A stretch of 64,000 nt of DNA from Deinococcus aquiradiocola (GCF_014646915.1 NZ_BMOE01000001.1:586568-650567), one strand, 5' to 3'; numbered from the stretch's first letter, positions 33,519-44,309 are shown. Numbers and translations are program-made. Notes: a model not told the origin generated them from the letters alone.

Positions 33519-34402
33519 TTGCCGCTCCCGCTGGCGGGTGGGGTGACGGGCTGAGGGCCTGCCGGTGTGGTGCCTGCGGGTGTGGTGGTCGGCGTGGTGG
33601 CGGGCGTGCTGCCCGGAGCGGCCGTGCCTGTCCCCTGCCCCGTCCCGGCGGGCGTCGTCACGGGCGCAGGAGTGGCGGGCGTGGGGGTGGGGAGTGCCAC
33701 GCGGGCGAGGCTCTGGCCGTCCCCGCCGATGGCGGTGTACCCGAGGACGGGCGCGGCGAGCGTGAGGGGCCGGGCGGGCGACACGCTGACGAGCGCCACA
33801 CGATCCCCGGTCGCGACGGGCGTCCGGAAGCCCATATCGAGCGTGAGGGTGCGGCCCGTGACCTTCCAGTACGCGACGGCGCGGTTGTCGGCGGGCGTGA
33901 CGCGGGTGACGGTCACGCCGTCCGGCAGCGTCCACTGCAGGCGGAAGGCGCGCATCGCTCGGGGCGCGGTCACGGTGAGCGGGAGGCGCGTCTCGCCCCT
34001 GATCTCGCTGGTGGGGAGCGTGAACGCGAGGCTGAGCGGCGGGAGGGCCGTGACGTTGAGGGTCATGGACTGCGTCTTGGTCGACAGGGCCGCGTCGGAC
34101 ACCTCGACCGTGAAGGTGTACAGGCCCTCCCGGGTGGGCTTGCCGCTGAGGGTGGTGCTGCTGAGCGTGAGGCCGTCCGGCAGTTTGCCGTTCACGACGC
34201 GCAGCGAGTACGGGCCGACGCCGCCCGACACGGCGACCTGGGTGGTGAAGGGCTCGCCGACGTACGCGACGGGCGCGTTCGTGCTGGAGAAGTACAGGGC
34301 GTCCTTCGTGCTGGTGCTGCTGGTGGAGGTGGTGGTGGACCCGCAGCTGCTCAGGAGCAGGCCCAGCGCGGCCGCCGGCAGGACGAGGCGTACAGGTGAC
34401 AT
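33515..34402 (-). CDS. Lipoprotein with He_PIG Ig-like domain and possible cohesin-like domain
   Basis: 295 residues. Lipobox LLLSSC (Cys20) for lipid anchoring. Residues about 35-118 form a putative Ig domain (He_PIG): AYVGEPFTTQVAVSGGVGPYSLRVV, GLTLSSTTLSGKPTREGLYTFTVEV. Residues about 122-225 look like an all-beta domain with cohesin-like spacing (LPLTVTAPRAMRAFRLQWTL, VTPADNRAVAYWKV, FRTPVATGDRVALVSV), which is my tentative reading. A Pro/Thr/Gly tail follows. First gene of a four-gene coupled operon that includes a dockerin protein. TACACT ends five bases before the ATG. Confidence 0.8.
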   Translation of the reverse strand: MSPVRLVLPAAALGLLLSSCGSTTTSTSSTSTKDALYFSSTNAPVAYVGEPFTTQVAVSGGVGPYSLRVVNGKLPDGLTLSSTTLSGKPTREGLYTFTVEVSDAALSTKTQSMTLNVTALPPLSLAFTLPTSEIRGETRLPLTVTAPRAMRAFRLQWTLPDGVTVTRVTPADNRAVAYWKVTGRTLTLDMGFRTPVATGDRVALVSVSPARPLTLAAPVLGYTAIGGDGQSLARVALPTPTPATPAPVTTPAGTGQGTGTAAPGSTPATTPTTTPAGTTPAGPQPVTPPASGSGK

Positions 34403-34407
34403 GCCTC

Positions 34408-34413
34408 AGTGTA
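34408..34413 (-). promoter_or_regulatory. Leaderless -10 box of the lipoprotein-dockerin operon
   Basis: Minus-strand TACACT, five bases before the ATG at 34402. Confidence 0.45.
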
Positions 34414-34474
34414 CGCAGCGTTGCGTGGGGAGGTATGAGGGGAGGGCGGCGTGGCCCGGCCCTGGCCTGCCGGG

Positions 34475-35938
34475 TCAGTCGCCCGGCTGTGCGGGGAGGG
34501 TGCGGCTGCCGGGCGTGGCCTGAGCGGGCAGCTGGGAGGCAGGGGGCTGGGCCTGTGGGGGCAGGGTTTGGGGGGGCAGGGTGCGCGGCAGGTGCCGCCA
34601 CAGGGCGAGCACGCACACGCCCGCCACGCCGGCGAGCGCGGCGAGACCCCATTTCGGGCCGAGCGGGCCGCCCTGCGCGATCATGCTGCTGGAGATGATC
34701 GCGCCGAGCGGGGCGGACCCGACGAGCACCAGCGAGTACAGGCTCATGACGCGGCCGCGCAGGGCGTTCGGGACGGTGAGCTGCACGCTGCTGTTGGCAG
34801 AGATGAGGAACGTCAGCATGGCAAAGCCGCAGCAGGCGAGGACGGCGGCCGCGATCACGCCTCCCGGCGCGACGGCGAGCGCGAGACCGGACGCGAGGAG
34901 CAGGACTGCACCGAGCCGCAGGTTCCGCAGGGGGTTGGGTCTGCTGGCCTGCCACAGCGCGCCGATCATGGCGCCCACCCCGAACGACGCGTTCAGGAAG
35001 CCGAAGCCCGCCTCGCGCAGGCCGTACACGGCGCGGGCGAAGTACGGGATGATGACGTTGAAGTTGATGATGGTGAGGCTGAGCAGCCCGAGCAGAATGA
35101 GGGTGTTGCGGATGCTGGGCGTGCGGCGCACGTAGCGCAGGCCCTCGGCGATGTCGGTGAGGACGGCGGGGCGGCCACCCGTCTCGCGGGGCGGGAACGG
35201 GAGGGTCGCGATGACCCACAGCACCACCACGAAGGACGCGACGTTGAGGTAGAAGGGCACGGCGAGCCGGGCGAGGTTGTCGGCGTTGCCGCCGCCGAGC
35301 AGAGTGACGCCGAGCGCGGCGACCACGCCGAACACCGCCTGCCCGAGCGTGCGAGACACGTTGAAGGACAGGCTGTTGAGCGCGACGGCGTTCGCGAAGT
35401 CCTCGCGCGGCACGAAGTCCGAGGCGAGGGTCTGGCGGGCGGGCATGTCGAAGGCGTTCGCCATGCCGCTCACGAAGGCGAGGACCATGACGAGCGGCAG
35501 CGTGACGACGCCGAGGTGGGTGGTGACGGCGAGCACGAGGGCCGTGACCATCAGGACGCTCTGGGTGGCGAGCAGGATGCGGCGGCGCGGGGCGCGGTCG
35601 ATGACGGCCCCGGCGAAGAGGGACAGCAGGAGGCTGGGCGTGAACTGCGCGACGGTCACCCAGCCGAGGGCGGCGCTGTTGTTGTTCGTGAGTTCCAGCA
35701 CGAGGTAGGACTGGGCGGTGGTCTGCATCCAGCTGCCGACGAGGCTGAGCATCTGCGACTGCCAGTACCGGCGGAAGTGCGGCCAGCGCAGGGCGTGGAA
35801 GGTGCGTTCCTTCCACGCTCGGGCGGCGCCGAGCGCGCCCTGGTGGGTGGGCCGGGCGTCCGGCTCCGGGTCCGGTGGCGTGTCTGGTGTGGGCCGGGCC
35901 GCGCTGTGGGGTCCGGCGTCGCTTCTTGCCCCGTTCAT
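34475..35938 (-). CDS. MFS transporter, EntS-like (DHA3) exporter family
   Basis: 487 residues with about twelve membrane helices after a Pro-rich hydrophilic N-terminus of ~50 residues. Family landmarks: FRRYWQSQMLSLVGSWMQTTAQSYLVLEL, VIDRAPRRRILLATQS (motif A equivalent) and MANAFDMPARQTLASDFVPREDFANAVALNS. The relatives export siderophores, macrolides or are uncharacterised. Minus-strand TATCCT ends six bases before the ATG at 35938. The C-terminal ~50 residues are Pro/Gln-rich. Substrate unknown. Confidence 0.88.
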   Translation of the reverse strand: MNGARSDAGPHSAARPTPDTPPDPEPDARPTHQGALGAARAWKERTFHALRWPHFRRYWQSQMLSLVGSWMQTTAQSYLVLELTNNNSAALGWVTVAQFTPSLLLSLFAGAVIDRAPRRRILLATQSVLMVTALVLAVTTHLGVVTLPLVMVLAFVSGMANAFDMPARQTLASDFVPREDFANAVALNSLSFNVSRTLGQAVFGVVAALGVTLLGGGNADNLARLAVPFYLNVASFVVVLWVIATLPFPPRETGGRPAVLTDIAEGLRYVRRTPSIRNTLILLGLLSLTIINFNVIIPYFARAVYGLREAGFGFLNASFGVGAMIGALWQASRPNPLRNLRLGAVLLLASGLALAVAPGGVIAAAVLACCGFAMLTFLISANSSVQLTVPNALRGRVMSLYSLVLVGSAPLGAIISSSMIAQGGPLGPKWGLAALAGVAGVCVLALWRHLPRTLPPQTLPPQAQPPASQLPAQATPGSRTLPAQPGD

Positions 35939-36311
35939 GCGGTCAGGATAGCGGCGTGGCGCGTGTGGAATGGTGGTGAGGTGTGGTGCGGCGGGTGTCC
36001 GTGTGGCGGGAACAGCGGCGTGGCTGACACGGCCATGACGTTTTGGTGGGAGTGGTCTTCATTTCTGGGGGGGAGGGCACGTGTGGGGCGCCCAAGAACA
36101 GGCCACTTGCAACGAATTGCCCTCTGAAACGTTTTCATGGCAATGTAACGCCGTATAAACAACTTTTTACTCCTGATTGTTGCCGGACTAGACATGAAAA
36201 GTACATTGACTTCTCCTCAAGACCTCCTTACAATGCGGCATCTCTAAGGCGAATCACCGCAGACAGCGGTGACGCAGGAGTTTTGGCAGTGCAGGACCTT
36301 TCGGAGGCTTC
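35939..36311. other. 373-bp divergent intergenic region
   Basis: Contains the minus-strand -10 TATCCT (35945-35950) for the MFS gene and the plus-strand livK promoter at 36206-36234. The part between about 36090 and 36240 is AT-rich compared with the window and could hold further regulator sites. No coding region is supported. Confidence 0.6.
36206..36234 (+). promoter_or_regulatory. Promoter of the liv gene cluster
   Basis: TTGACT (36206-36211), 17 bases, TACAAT (36229-36234): the best sigma-A type promoter in the window. A leader of about 70 bases with a GGAGG-like site (cggagg) precedes the ATG at 36312. Confidence 0.8.
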
Positions 36312-37484
36312 ATGAAGAAACTCGGTCTTTCCATCCTGACCCTCGGCGCTCTGAGCATGGGCGGCGCCCATGCCGCCACCGTCATCAAGATCGCCAGCAT
36401 GTCCCCTCTCTCCGGCGGCAGCAGCGACCTGGGCCTCCAGATCCGCAACGCCACCGAACTGGCCATCAAGGACAACAAGGCGGCCTTCAAGGCGCTGGGC
36501 TTCGACCTGCAGTTCGTCGCGTACGACGACCAGGGCGACCCCACCACCGGCACTGCCAACGCCCGCCGCATCGCGGCCGACAACAGCATCCTCGCGATGG
36601 TCGGCACCCTGAACTCGGGCGTCGTCATCCCCAGCAGCGAAGTGCTGGCCCCCAGCCACGTCGCCATCGTGTCGCCCGCCAACACCAACCCCAAGGTCAC
36701 GGACCGCGGCCTCGCCAACATGAACCGCATCTGCGCCCGCGACGACTCGCAGGGCCCCGCCGGCGCGGACTTCCTCGTCAACACCCTCAAGGCCAAGAAG
36801 GTCTACGTCCTGAACGACAAGACCCCCTACGGCCAGGGCCTCGCGGACGCCGCCGAAGCCTTCATGAAGACCAAGGGCACGACCATCGTGGCCTCGGAAG
36901 GTACCGAGGAGAAGAGCGACTTCTCCAGCATCATCACCAAGATCCAGGCGCTGCGCCCCGACGCGATCTACTTCGGCGGCCTGTACGGCCAGGTCGGCCC
37001 CTTCGCCAAGCAGCTGCGCGAGAAGGGCATCACCATTCCAGTCATGGGCGGCGACGGCTACGACAGCCCCGACCTGCTGACCCTCGCGGGCGCGGGCGCC
37101 AAGGACATCTACTTCACCACCGTCGCGCCGCCCCTGAACGCCGTGCCGACCGCGCGCGTCCTCGCCAGCCGCTACAAGGCCGCGTACAAGAAGGAACTCG
37201 CGGGCTTCGGCATCATGGGCTACGACAGCGCCAAGGTCGTCATCACCGGCGTCCTGAACGCCATCAAGGCCAACGGCAACAAGCTCCCCACCCGCACGCA
37301 GGTCGAGACGGCCATCCGCAAGACCAACATCACGACCGGCCTGCTGACTGGCGCCATCGACTTCAACAGCATCGGTGACCGCACCAGCGCCAAGATGTAC
37401 ATCATCCAGGTCAAGAACGACGCCAGCAACAAGCTGGACTTCAGCACCGCCGGCACCGTCACGGTGAAAGTCAACAAGCAGTAA
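36312..37484 (+). CDS. Branched-chain amino acid ABC transporter, substrate-binding protein
   Basis: Periplasmic receptor of 390 residues. Signal peptide MKKLGLSILTLGALSMGGAHAA. The mature part has the LivJ/LivK fold: VIKIASMSPLSGGSSDLG at the start, ELAIKDNK, FVAYDDQGDPTTGTANARRIA, NDKTPYGQGLADA. It captures Leu/Ile/Val or related amino acids for the LivHMGF proteins encoded next. A GC-rich terminator-like hairpin lies between it and livH, which would give more receptor than permease, as usual. Confidence 0.95.
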   Translation: MKKLGLSILTLGALSMGGAHAATVIKIASMSPLSGGSSDLGLQIRNATELAIKDNKAAFKALGFDLQFVAYDDQGDPTTGTANARRIAADNSILAMVGTLNSGVVIPSSEVLAPSHVAIVSPANTNPKVTDRGLANMNRICARDDSQGPAGADFLVNTLKAKKVYVLNDKTPYGQGLADAAEAFMKTKGTTIVASEGTEEKSDFSSIITKIQALRPDAIYFGGLYGQVGPFAKQLREKGITIPVMGGDGYDSPDLLTLAGAGAKDIYFTTVAPPLNAVPTARVLASRYKAAYKKELAGFGIMGYDSAKVVITGVLNAIKANGNKLPTRTQVETAIRKTNITTGLLTGAIDFNSIGDRTSAKMYIIQVKNDASNKLDFSTAGTVTVKVNKQ

Positions 37485-37888
37485 TCGCCCAAACTCTTCA
37501 CACGGGGGCGGGCCGGAGGCGTAAAGCACCCGGCCCGCCCCCGACCTTTGCAGGTCCCGCGCCCACTGCGTATGCTGAGGCGCCCCCCGTTCAGCGTCAC
37601 CCTTTTCGCACGACCCCGCCTGTTTCCGGACCCCGCCGTTTCGTCGGCCTTCCGTCCACCGGATTCCCCTTCCGGTTCGCTGGCCCCCCGTGACCACCGG
37701 CCTGACGGACACATCGCCCGTCGTGAGGCACCTGGCCCGTTTTCAGACCGACCCGCCCCCGAAGCCGGGTTCCTCCATTCATCAGAACAGGGATTTGCGG
37801 CTCGTCGCCCGACTCACCCGTCCGGTCCCGTGGGGACGCCAGCCACGTCCGGCCCCCCGCCCGCACCCCACCGTCCCAGAGGTCAGCT
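37485..37888 (+). other. 404-bp gap between receptor and permease genes
   Basis: Begins with the hairpin at 37504-37542; the rest is C-rich, poorly structured, and shows no supported gene. It may carry a second promoter for livHMGF, but none is clear. Confidence 0.5.
37504..37542 (+). terminator. Hairpin after the liv receptor gene
   Basis: Perfect 13-bp stem GGGGGCGGGCCGG (37504-37516)/CCGGCCCGCCCCC (37530-37542), 13-base loop, no T-run: probably partial termination. Confidence 0.6.
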
Positions 37889-38863
37889 ATGGATATTGTT
37901 CTTCCCGTCTTGTCGAGCGTGCTGGTCAACGGGCTGCTGCTGGGCATCCTGTACGCCATCATCGCGCTCGGGTACACCATGGTGTACGGCATCCTGCAGC
38001 TCATCAACTTCGCGCACTCGGAAGTGTTCGTGACCGGCGCCATCGTCGGCTACGAGGTGTTCCGCGTCCTCACGCCCACCAGCCTCAACCCGTACCTGAT
38101 CCTCGTGATCGCCCTCGTGGTCGCCATGATCGTGTCGGGCCTGCTGAACGTGCTCATCGAGCGCCTCGCGTACCGGCCGCTGCGCAGCGCGCCGAAACTC
38201 GTGCCGCTCATCTCCGCCATCGGCGTGTCGTTCATCCTGCAGGACCTGCTGCGCCTCTTCGAGGGCCTGCAGGGCCGCTTCGACCTGGCCGTGAACGTCC
38301 CCACCGCCTTCAACCAGCCGCTCCCCTTCCAGCCGCTCGGCGTGAGCATCCAGGTCAAGGACCTGATCCTGCTGGTGGTGGGCGCCGTGATGCTGTTCGG
38401 CCTGAACCGCCTCGTGAACCACAGCCGCGTGGGCCGCGCCATTCGCGCCGTCGCGCAGGACCGCGTCACGGCGGGCCTGATGGGCATCGACAGCAACCGC
38501 ATGATCGCGCTGACCTTCGCCATCGGCGGGGCGCTCGGCGGAGTGGGCGGCGTGCTGTTCGCCATGAAGTTCCCGAACCTCAACGCGTACAGCGGCACCA
38601 TTCCCGGCATCAAGGCCTTCAGCGCGGCCGTGCTGGGCGGCATCGGCAGCATTCCCGGCGCGGTGCTGGGCGGGCTGGTGCTGGGCCTCATCGAGAACTT
38701 CCTGGGCGTCATCTCGATCTTCGGGAGCGTCTTCCCGAAACTGGCGTTCCTGGGCGCCATCAAGGCTGAGTACAAGGACGTCGGCGCGTTCATCGCCCTG
38801 ATCGTGATCCTGATCTTCAAACCGTCCGGTCTGCTCGGCCGGAACACCACGGAGAAAGTATGA
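37889..38863 (+). CDS. livH: Branched-chain amino acid ABC transporter permease LivH
   Basis: Integral membrane permease of 324 residues with about eight helices. Characteristic sequences: LGYTMVYGILQLINFAHSEVF near the N-terminus, GVSFILQDLLRL, and the coupling loop RAVAQDRVTAGLMGIDSNRMI. First permease of the set; its stop overlaps the livM start (ATGA). No strong ribosome site except a weak AGAGGT before the ATG. Confidence 0.95.
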   Translation: MDIVLPVLSSVLVNGLLLGILYAIIALGYTMVYGILQLINFAHSEVFVTGAIVGYEVFRVLTPTSLNPYLILVIALVVAMIVSGLLNVLIERLAYRPLRSAPKLVPLISAIGVSFILQDLLRLFEGLQGRFDLAVNVPTAFNQPLPFQPLGVSIQVKDLILLVVGAVMLFGLNRLVNHSRVGRAIRAVAQDRVTAGLMGIDSNRMIALTFAIGGALGGVGGVLFAMKFPNLNAYSGTIPGIKAFSAAVLGGIGSIPGAVLGGLVLGLIENFLGVISIFGSVFPKLAFLGAIKAEYKDVGAFIALIVILIFKPSGLLGRNTTEKV

Positions 38864-40542
38864 CCGCGTCTCCCCTGCTCCCCAAGAAAGCCCGTCCCGG
38901 CGCGCCGGACCGGACCGTGCCGCTCGTGATCTACACGGTCGTCACGGCGCTCCTGCTGTTCCTGGCGCTCGGTGACCTCGTGCCGGGCGTGAAGTTCCCG
39001 GCCGTGATCACGTCCTCGCTGTTCCTGCTGTTCCTCGGCAGTCTGCTGCTCGCCTTCCAGTGGCGCGCGAACACGGTCGTGAAGCTCGTGATCGCGGTGG
39101 CGGCCCTGCTCGTGATCATTCCGGACATCGGCCGCCTGAACGGCTCGTACTTCGACCTCGCCATCCAGATGTGCATCTTCGCGGCGCTCGCGCTGGGCCT
39201 GAACATCGTGGTGGGCCAAGCGGGCCTGCTCGACCTGGGGTACGTGGCGTTCTTCGCGGTGGGCGCGTACCTGTGGGGCGTGTTCGGCAGCGGGCAGTTC
39301 CAGCAGATCGTGAAGTCCGACCTGCCGTACACGCCGCTCACCGTCACGGCGTGGCTGGCGCCGCTGCTGCTCGCCGTGGTCGGCGCAGCCGGGTACGCCT
39401 GGATGAAAGGCATCGACCGGGCGCACCCCGGCGCCATGAAGCCCAAGGGCCCGCAGCGACTCGCGCGTGCCGTGGCCGTGACGCTCGTGGTGATCGGGGT
39501 GGTGTCGGCCCTGGTGTTCGTCGCGACGCTCGTCAACGCGGCCATCACCAGCTACTACAGCGGGCACGCGGCGGCCCTCGTGTCGCTCGCGAACGGCGTG
39601 AACCCGAACCTCTTCTGGCTGTTCATCGTGCTGGCCGTCGCGGCGGCCGCCATCGTGGGCGTCTTGATCGGCCTGCCGGTCCTGAAGCTGAAGGGCGACT
39701 ACCTCGCGATCGTGACGCTGGGTCTCGGTGAAGTGATCCGCGTCTTCGCGAACAACATGACCAAGTACACGAACGGACCGCAGGGCATCACGAGCATCAC
39801 GACAGCGCCCGCACCGTGGCTCGACAGCATCGCGGGCAGCCTGAAGTTCCAGCCGGAGCAGTTCAAGCTGTTCTTCCTGTACTTCCTGGTGCTGGCCGTG
39901 ATCGCGGTCGTCATCACCGTCAACGTCCGACTCGGCAACAGCAACATCGGGCGCGCGTGGGTCGCGATCCGTGAGGACGAGCTCGCCGCGCAGGCCATGG
40001 GCGTGCCGCTCGTCCGCACCAAGATCCTGGCCTTCGCGACCGGCGCGAGCTTCGCGGGCGTGATGGGCGTCGTGTTCGCCGCCAAGCAGCAGTTCATCTC
40101 GCCGGAGAGCTTCAGTTACTTCCAGAGCATCGGGGTGCTGACCATGGTGATCCTGGGCGGCATGGGCAACATCGCGGGCGTGATCCTGGGCGCGGTCGTC
40201 GTCACGTGGATCAACCTGTCGGTCCTGCCGGGCCTGTCCGAAACCATCCAGTCGAGCTTCCCCGGCCTGAACAGCAACCTCGACCCCGCCAAGTACAACC
40301 GCCTTCTGTTCGGTCTGGTGCTCGTGCTGATGATGCTGTTCCGCCCGGAAGGCCTGCTGCCCAGCACGCGCCAGCGCCTGATGATGCACGAGAACGACGA
40401 CACCGACCCCGCAGACGACAGCCTGAACGTGGACGGCGCGCAGGGCGGCGCGCTCGGCACAGGCGCGACCGGCATGCCGGACGTGCGCTCGCCCGGCCTG
40501 TCCCCACGCAGCGAAGACAAGCGCACCGGAGGCAAACAGTGA
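38860..40542 (+). CDS. livM: Branched-chain amino acid ABC transporter permease LivM, enlarged
   Basis: Second permease, 560 residues, much longer than the ~330-425 usual for the family. Core signatures: ALGLNIVVGQAGLLDLGYVAFFAVGAY, YLAIVTLGLGEVIRVFANN, and the coupling loop AIREDELAAQAMGVPLVRTKILAF. Extra length comes from two insertions with additional hydrophobic stretches (about residues 145-265) and a hydrophilic tail of ~55 residues rich in Asp and Gly. Coupled to livH by ATGA and to livG by GTGA. Confidence 0.93.
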   Translation: MTASPLLPKKARPGAPDRTVPLVIYTVVTALLLFLALGDLVPGVKFPAVITSSLFLLFLGSLLLAFQWRANTVVKLVIAVAALLVIIPDIGRLNGSYFDLAIQMCIFAALALGLNIVVGQAGLLDLGYVAFFAVGAYLWGVFGSGQFQQIVKSDLPYTPLTVTAWLAPLLLAVVGAAGYAWMKGIDRAHPGAMKPKGPQRLARAVAVTLVVIGVVSALVFVATLVNAAITSYYSGHAAALVSLANGVNPNLFWLFIVLAVAAAAIVGVLIGLPVLKLKGDYLAIVTLGLGEVIRVFANNMTKYTNGPQGITSITTAPAPWLDSIAGSLKFQPEQFKLFFLYFLVLAVIAVVITVNVRLGNSNIGRAWVAIREDELAAQAMGVPLVRTKILAFATGASFAGVMGVVFAAKQQFISPESFSYFQSIGVLTMVILGGMGNIAGVILGAVVVTWINLSVLPGLSETIQSSFPGLNSNLDPAKYNRLLFGLVLVLMMLFRPEGLLPSTRQRLMMHENDDTDPADDSLNVDGAQGGALGTGATGMPDVRSPGLSPRSEDKRTGGKQ

Positions 40543-41372
40543 GCGCCCTGACCCCCAACCCCAAAGGCAGCGTCCTGAGCGTCCGGGGCCTGACCAAGAC
40601 CTTCGGCGGCCTGCTCGCCGTGAACAGCGTGGACCTCGAGGTGCCGCGCGCCAGCATCGTGTCCGTGATCGGACCGAACGGTGCGGGCAAGACGACCTTC
40701 TTCAACATGATCACCGGCATCTACGAACCGGACAGCGGCGTCATCGAACTGGACGGCACGGACCTCGTGGGCCTGCGCCCCGATCAGGTGACGGGGGCCG
40801 GCATCGCGCGCACCTTCCAGAACATCCGCCTGTTCGCGTCCATGACCGCCGAGGAAAACATCCTGGTGGGCCGCCACCCGCGCCTCAAGGCCGGGTACGT
40901 GGACGCGCTGTTCCGCACGCGCCGCTTCCGGGAGGACGAGGACAGCGCCCGCGAGGCCGCGCAGGTGCTGCTGGACTTCGTGGGCCTGAAACGCCAGTCG
41001 CAGGAGCTGTCCACCAGCCTCCCGTACGGCGACCAGCGCCGCCTGGAGATCGCGCGCGCGCTCGCCACGAACCCCAAGGTGATCCTGCTGGACGAACCGG
41101 CCGCCGGCATGAACCCGCGCGAGACGGAGAACCTCAAGGCACTGATCCGCGCGGTGCGTGACGACCTGGGCGTGACGGTCGTGCTGATCGAGCACGACAT
41201 GCGCCTCGTGATGACCCTGTCGGAGCACATCACGGTGCTGGATTACGGCACCAAGATCGCCGAGGGCCTCCCGCACGTCATCCGCAACAACCCCAAGGTC
41301 ATGGAAGCGTACCTCGGCCGCGGCGCCGCCGCCGGCGAGTACGGCAAACAGGAAGGAGGGGCCAGTGCTTGA
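40539..41372 (+). CDS. livG: Branched-chain amino acid ABC transporter ATPase LivG
   Basis: ATP-binding subunit of 277 residues. Walker A GPNGAGKTTFFN, signature-like LPYGDQRRLEIARAL, Walker B VILLDEPAAGMNP, H-loop VLIEHDM. IARTFQNIRLFASMTAEENILVGRH is typical of LivG. GTG start overlapping the livM stop. Energises LivHM together with LivF. Confidence 0.96.
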   Translation: MSALTPNPKGSVLSVRGLTKTFGGLLAVNSVDLEVPRASIVSVIGPNGAGKTTFFNMITGIYEPDSGVIELDGTDLVGLRPDQVTGAGIARTFQNIRLFASMTAEENILVGRHPRLKAGYVDALFRTRRFREDEDSAREAAQVLLDFVGLKRQSQELSTSLPYGDQRRLEIARALATNPKVILLDEPAAGMNPRETENLKALIRAVRDDLGVTVVLIEHDMRLVMTLSEHITVLDYGTKIAEGLPHVIRNNPKVMEAYLGRGAAAGEYGKQEGGASA

Positions 41373-42129
41373 CACCCCCGGAACGCAGAGCAGCCCCGTG
41401 AGCGGCACCGGCACGCCGATGCTGGAGCTGCGGGACATCCACACGTACTACGGTCACATCCACGCGCTCAAAGGCATCACGCTGGACGTCATGCAGGGCG
41501 AGATCATCGCGCTGATCGGCGGCAACGGCGCGGGCAAGACGACTACGCTGCGCACCATTTCCGGCATGCAGCGCCCCAAGAGCGGCACGCTCCGCTACCT
41601 GGGCAAGGACATCGCGGGCGTGCGGCCCGACCAGATCATGCTGCAGGGCATGAGTCACGTGCCGGAAGGCCGCCGCATCTTCGGGCAGCTGACGGTGCGC
41701 GAGAACCTGGAGATCGGCGCGTACACCGTCACGGACCGCGCCGTGATCCAGAGCCGCATCGAGGAGGGCTTCGAGTTCTTCCCGCGCCTGCGGGAACGCG
41801 AGAAGCAGCTCGGCGGGACGCTGTCCGGCGGCGAGCAGCAGATGCTCGCCATCGCGCGCGCCCTGATGGTCGCGCCGAAACTGCTGCTTCTGGACGAGCC
41901 GAGCATGGGGCTGTCGCCGCTGTTCGTGGAGACGATCTTCGACATCGTGGAGCGCCTGAACCGCGAGCGCGGCACCACGATCCTGCTGGTGGAGCAGAAC
42001 GCCAGCATGGCGCTCGGCATCGCGAAGCGCGCGTACGTGCTGCAGACGGGCGAGATCCGCCTGCAGGGCCCGGCGGCGGAGATCGCCAGCAACGAGAGCG
42101 TCCGCAAGGCGTACCTCGGCGAGGACTGA
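41365..42129 (+). CDS. livF: Branched-chain amino acid ABC transporter ATPase LivF
   Basis: ATP-binding subunit of 254 residues. Motifs: Walker A GGNGAGKTTTLR, QGMSHVPEGRRIFGQLTVRENLEIGAY (LivF-specific), signature LSGGEQQMLAIARAL, Walker B LLLLDEPSMGLSP, H-loop VEQNASMAL. The GTG at 41365 has AGGAGGGG upstream and overlaps livG by eight bases; the conserved core begins only near residue 15, so the later ATG at 41419 is an alternative start. Last gene of the liv set. Confidence 0.95.
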   Translation: MLDTPGTQSSPVSGTGTPMLELRDIHTYYGHIHALKGITLDVMQGEIIALIGGNGAGKTTTLRTISGMQRPKSGTLRYLGKDIAGVRPDQIMLQGMSHVPEGRRIFGQLTVRENLEIGAYTVTDRAVIQSRIEEGFEFFPRLREREKQLGGTLSGGEQQMLAIARALMVAPKLLLLDEPSMGLSPLFVETIFDIVERLNRERGTTILLVEQNASMALGIAKRAYVLQTGEIRLQGPAAEIASNESVRKAYLGED

Positions 42130-42164
42130 GCCTCACCGCGCACGCCAGGCGTCCGACAGTTCCG

Positions 42165-42219
42165 GCCCGGAATCCTGTTCCTGCCCTCTACTTGGGGGCG
42201 GCGGGGCGGGATTCCGGGC
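42165..42219 (+). terminator. Long-loop inverted repeat after livF
   Basis: GCCCGGAATCC (42165-42175) pairs exactly with GGATTCCGGGC (42209-42219); the 33-base loop is G-rich. Probably the liv terminator. Confidence 0.45.
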
Positions 42220-42280
42220 GTTCCGTCTGTGACGGGTGCGCGGGTGCGACCGGTCCTGAAAACGTGCTGCAACCTTTCGG

Positions 42281-42309
42281 TTGACACGTCATGGGGAGCG
42301 CCCTACTCT
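42281..42309 (+). promoter_or_regulatory. Promoter of the dipeptide-type importer genes
   Basis: TTGACA (42281-42286), 17 bases, TACTCT (42304-42309): perfect -35 with a TANNNT -10. Confidence 0.75.
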
Positions 42310-42503
42310 AGTTCCCAGCGTTAACTGTGCTGTAGATGTCCTTTCATCTCAGACTTATGTCGGTCCGGTGTCCTTCGGCTCATGCTCACGTCGCGGTCAA
42401 CAGCGGGAACGATCTTCTCCGTCCGGGTCAGCCCAGGCGGACGTTCGCGGATCATGAGGTCCGCCGCTGTCCCGCATCATCACTTCAAGGATTGGAGGAA
42501 GAC

Positions 42504-44087
<1,584 letters not shown>

Positions 44088-44121
44088 CCCCGGTCACGGG
44101 TTCCTGACCCCGGTCACGCGC

Positions 44122-44150
44122 AGCCCCCGTCATTCGACATGATGGGGGCT
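44122..44150 (+). terminator. Hairpin after the peptide receptor gene
   Basis: AGCCCCCGTCAT pairs with ATGATGGGGGCT (one G-T pair), five-base loop. Confidence 0.55.
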
Positions 44151-44309
44151 GTCGCCTGCCCCCTCCCCTCCCGGCCGTTCCCGGACCGTCTGGACTGCAC
44201 CGCCTGTCCGTTCTTCCCCCGGAACGCGTCTCTTTCCTTCTCGTTCCACTCGGACTGAACCCGCACACCCCATAGGATTCAATCGGAATCCGTATCAAAG
44301 GAGCCTCTC

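Larger units (their letters stand above)
42130..42503 (+). other. 374-bp gap between liv and dipeptide-importer genes
   Basis: Holds a large hairpin (42165-42219), the dpp-type promoter (42281-42309) and a leader of about 190 bases before the GGAGGAA site. No gene is supported. Confidence 0.6.

Noticed and set aside
32574..35816. 1080-codon frame joining the Pro/Thr-rich protein to sequence upstream
   Set aside because: The frame runs through the lipoprotein and MFS genes in other frames with Arg/His/Pro-rich shadow sequence; the true start is the ATG at 33518 followed by a signal peptide.
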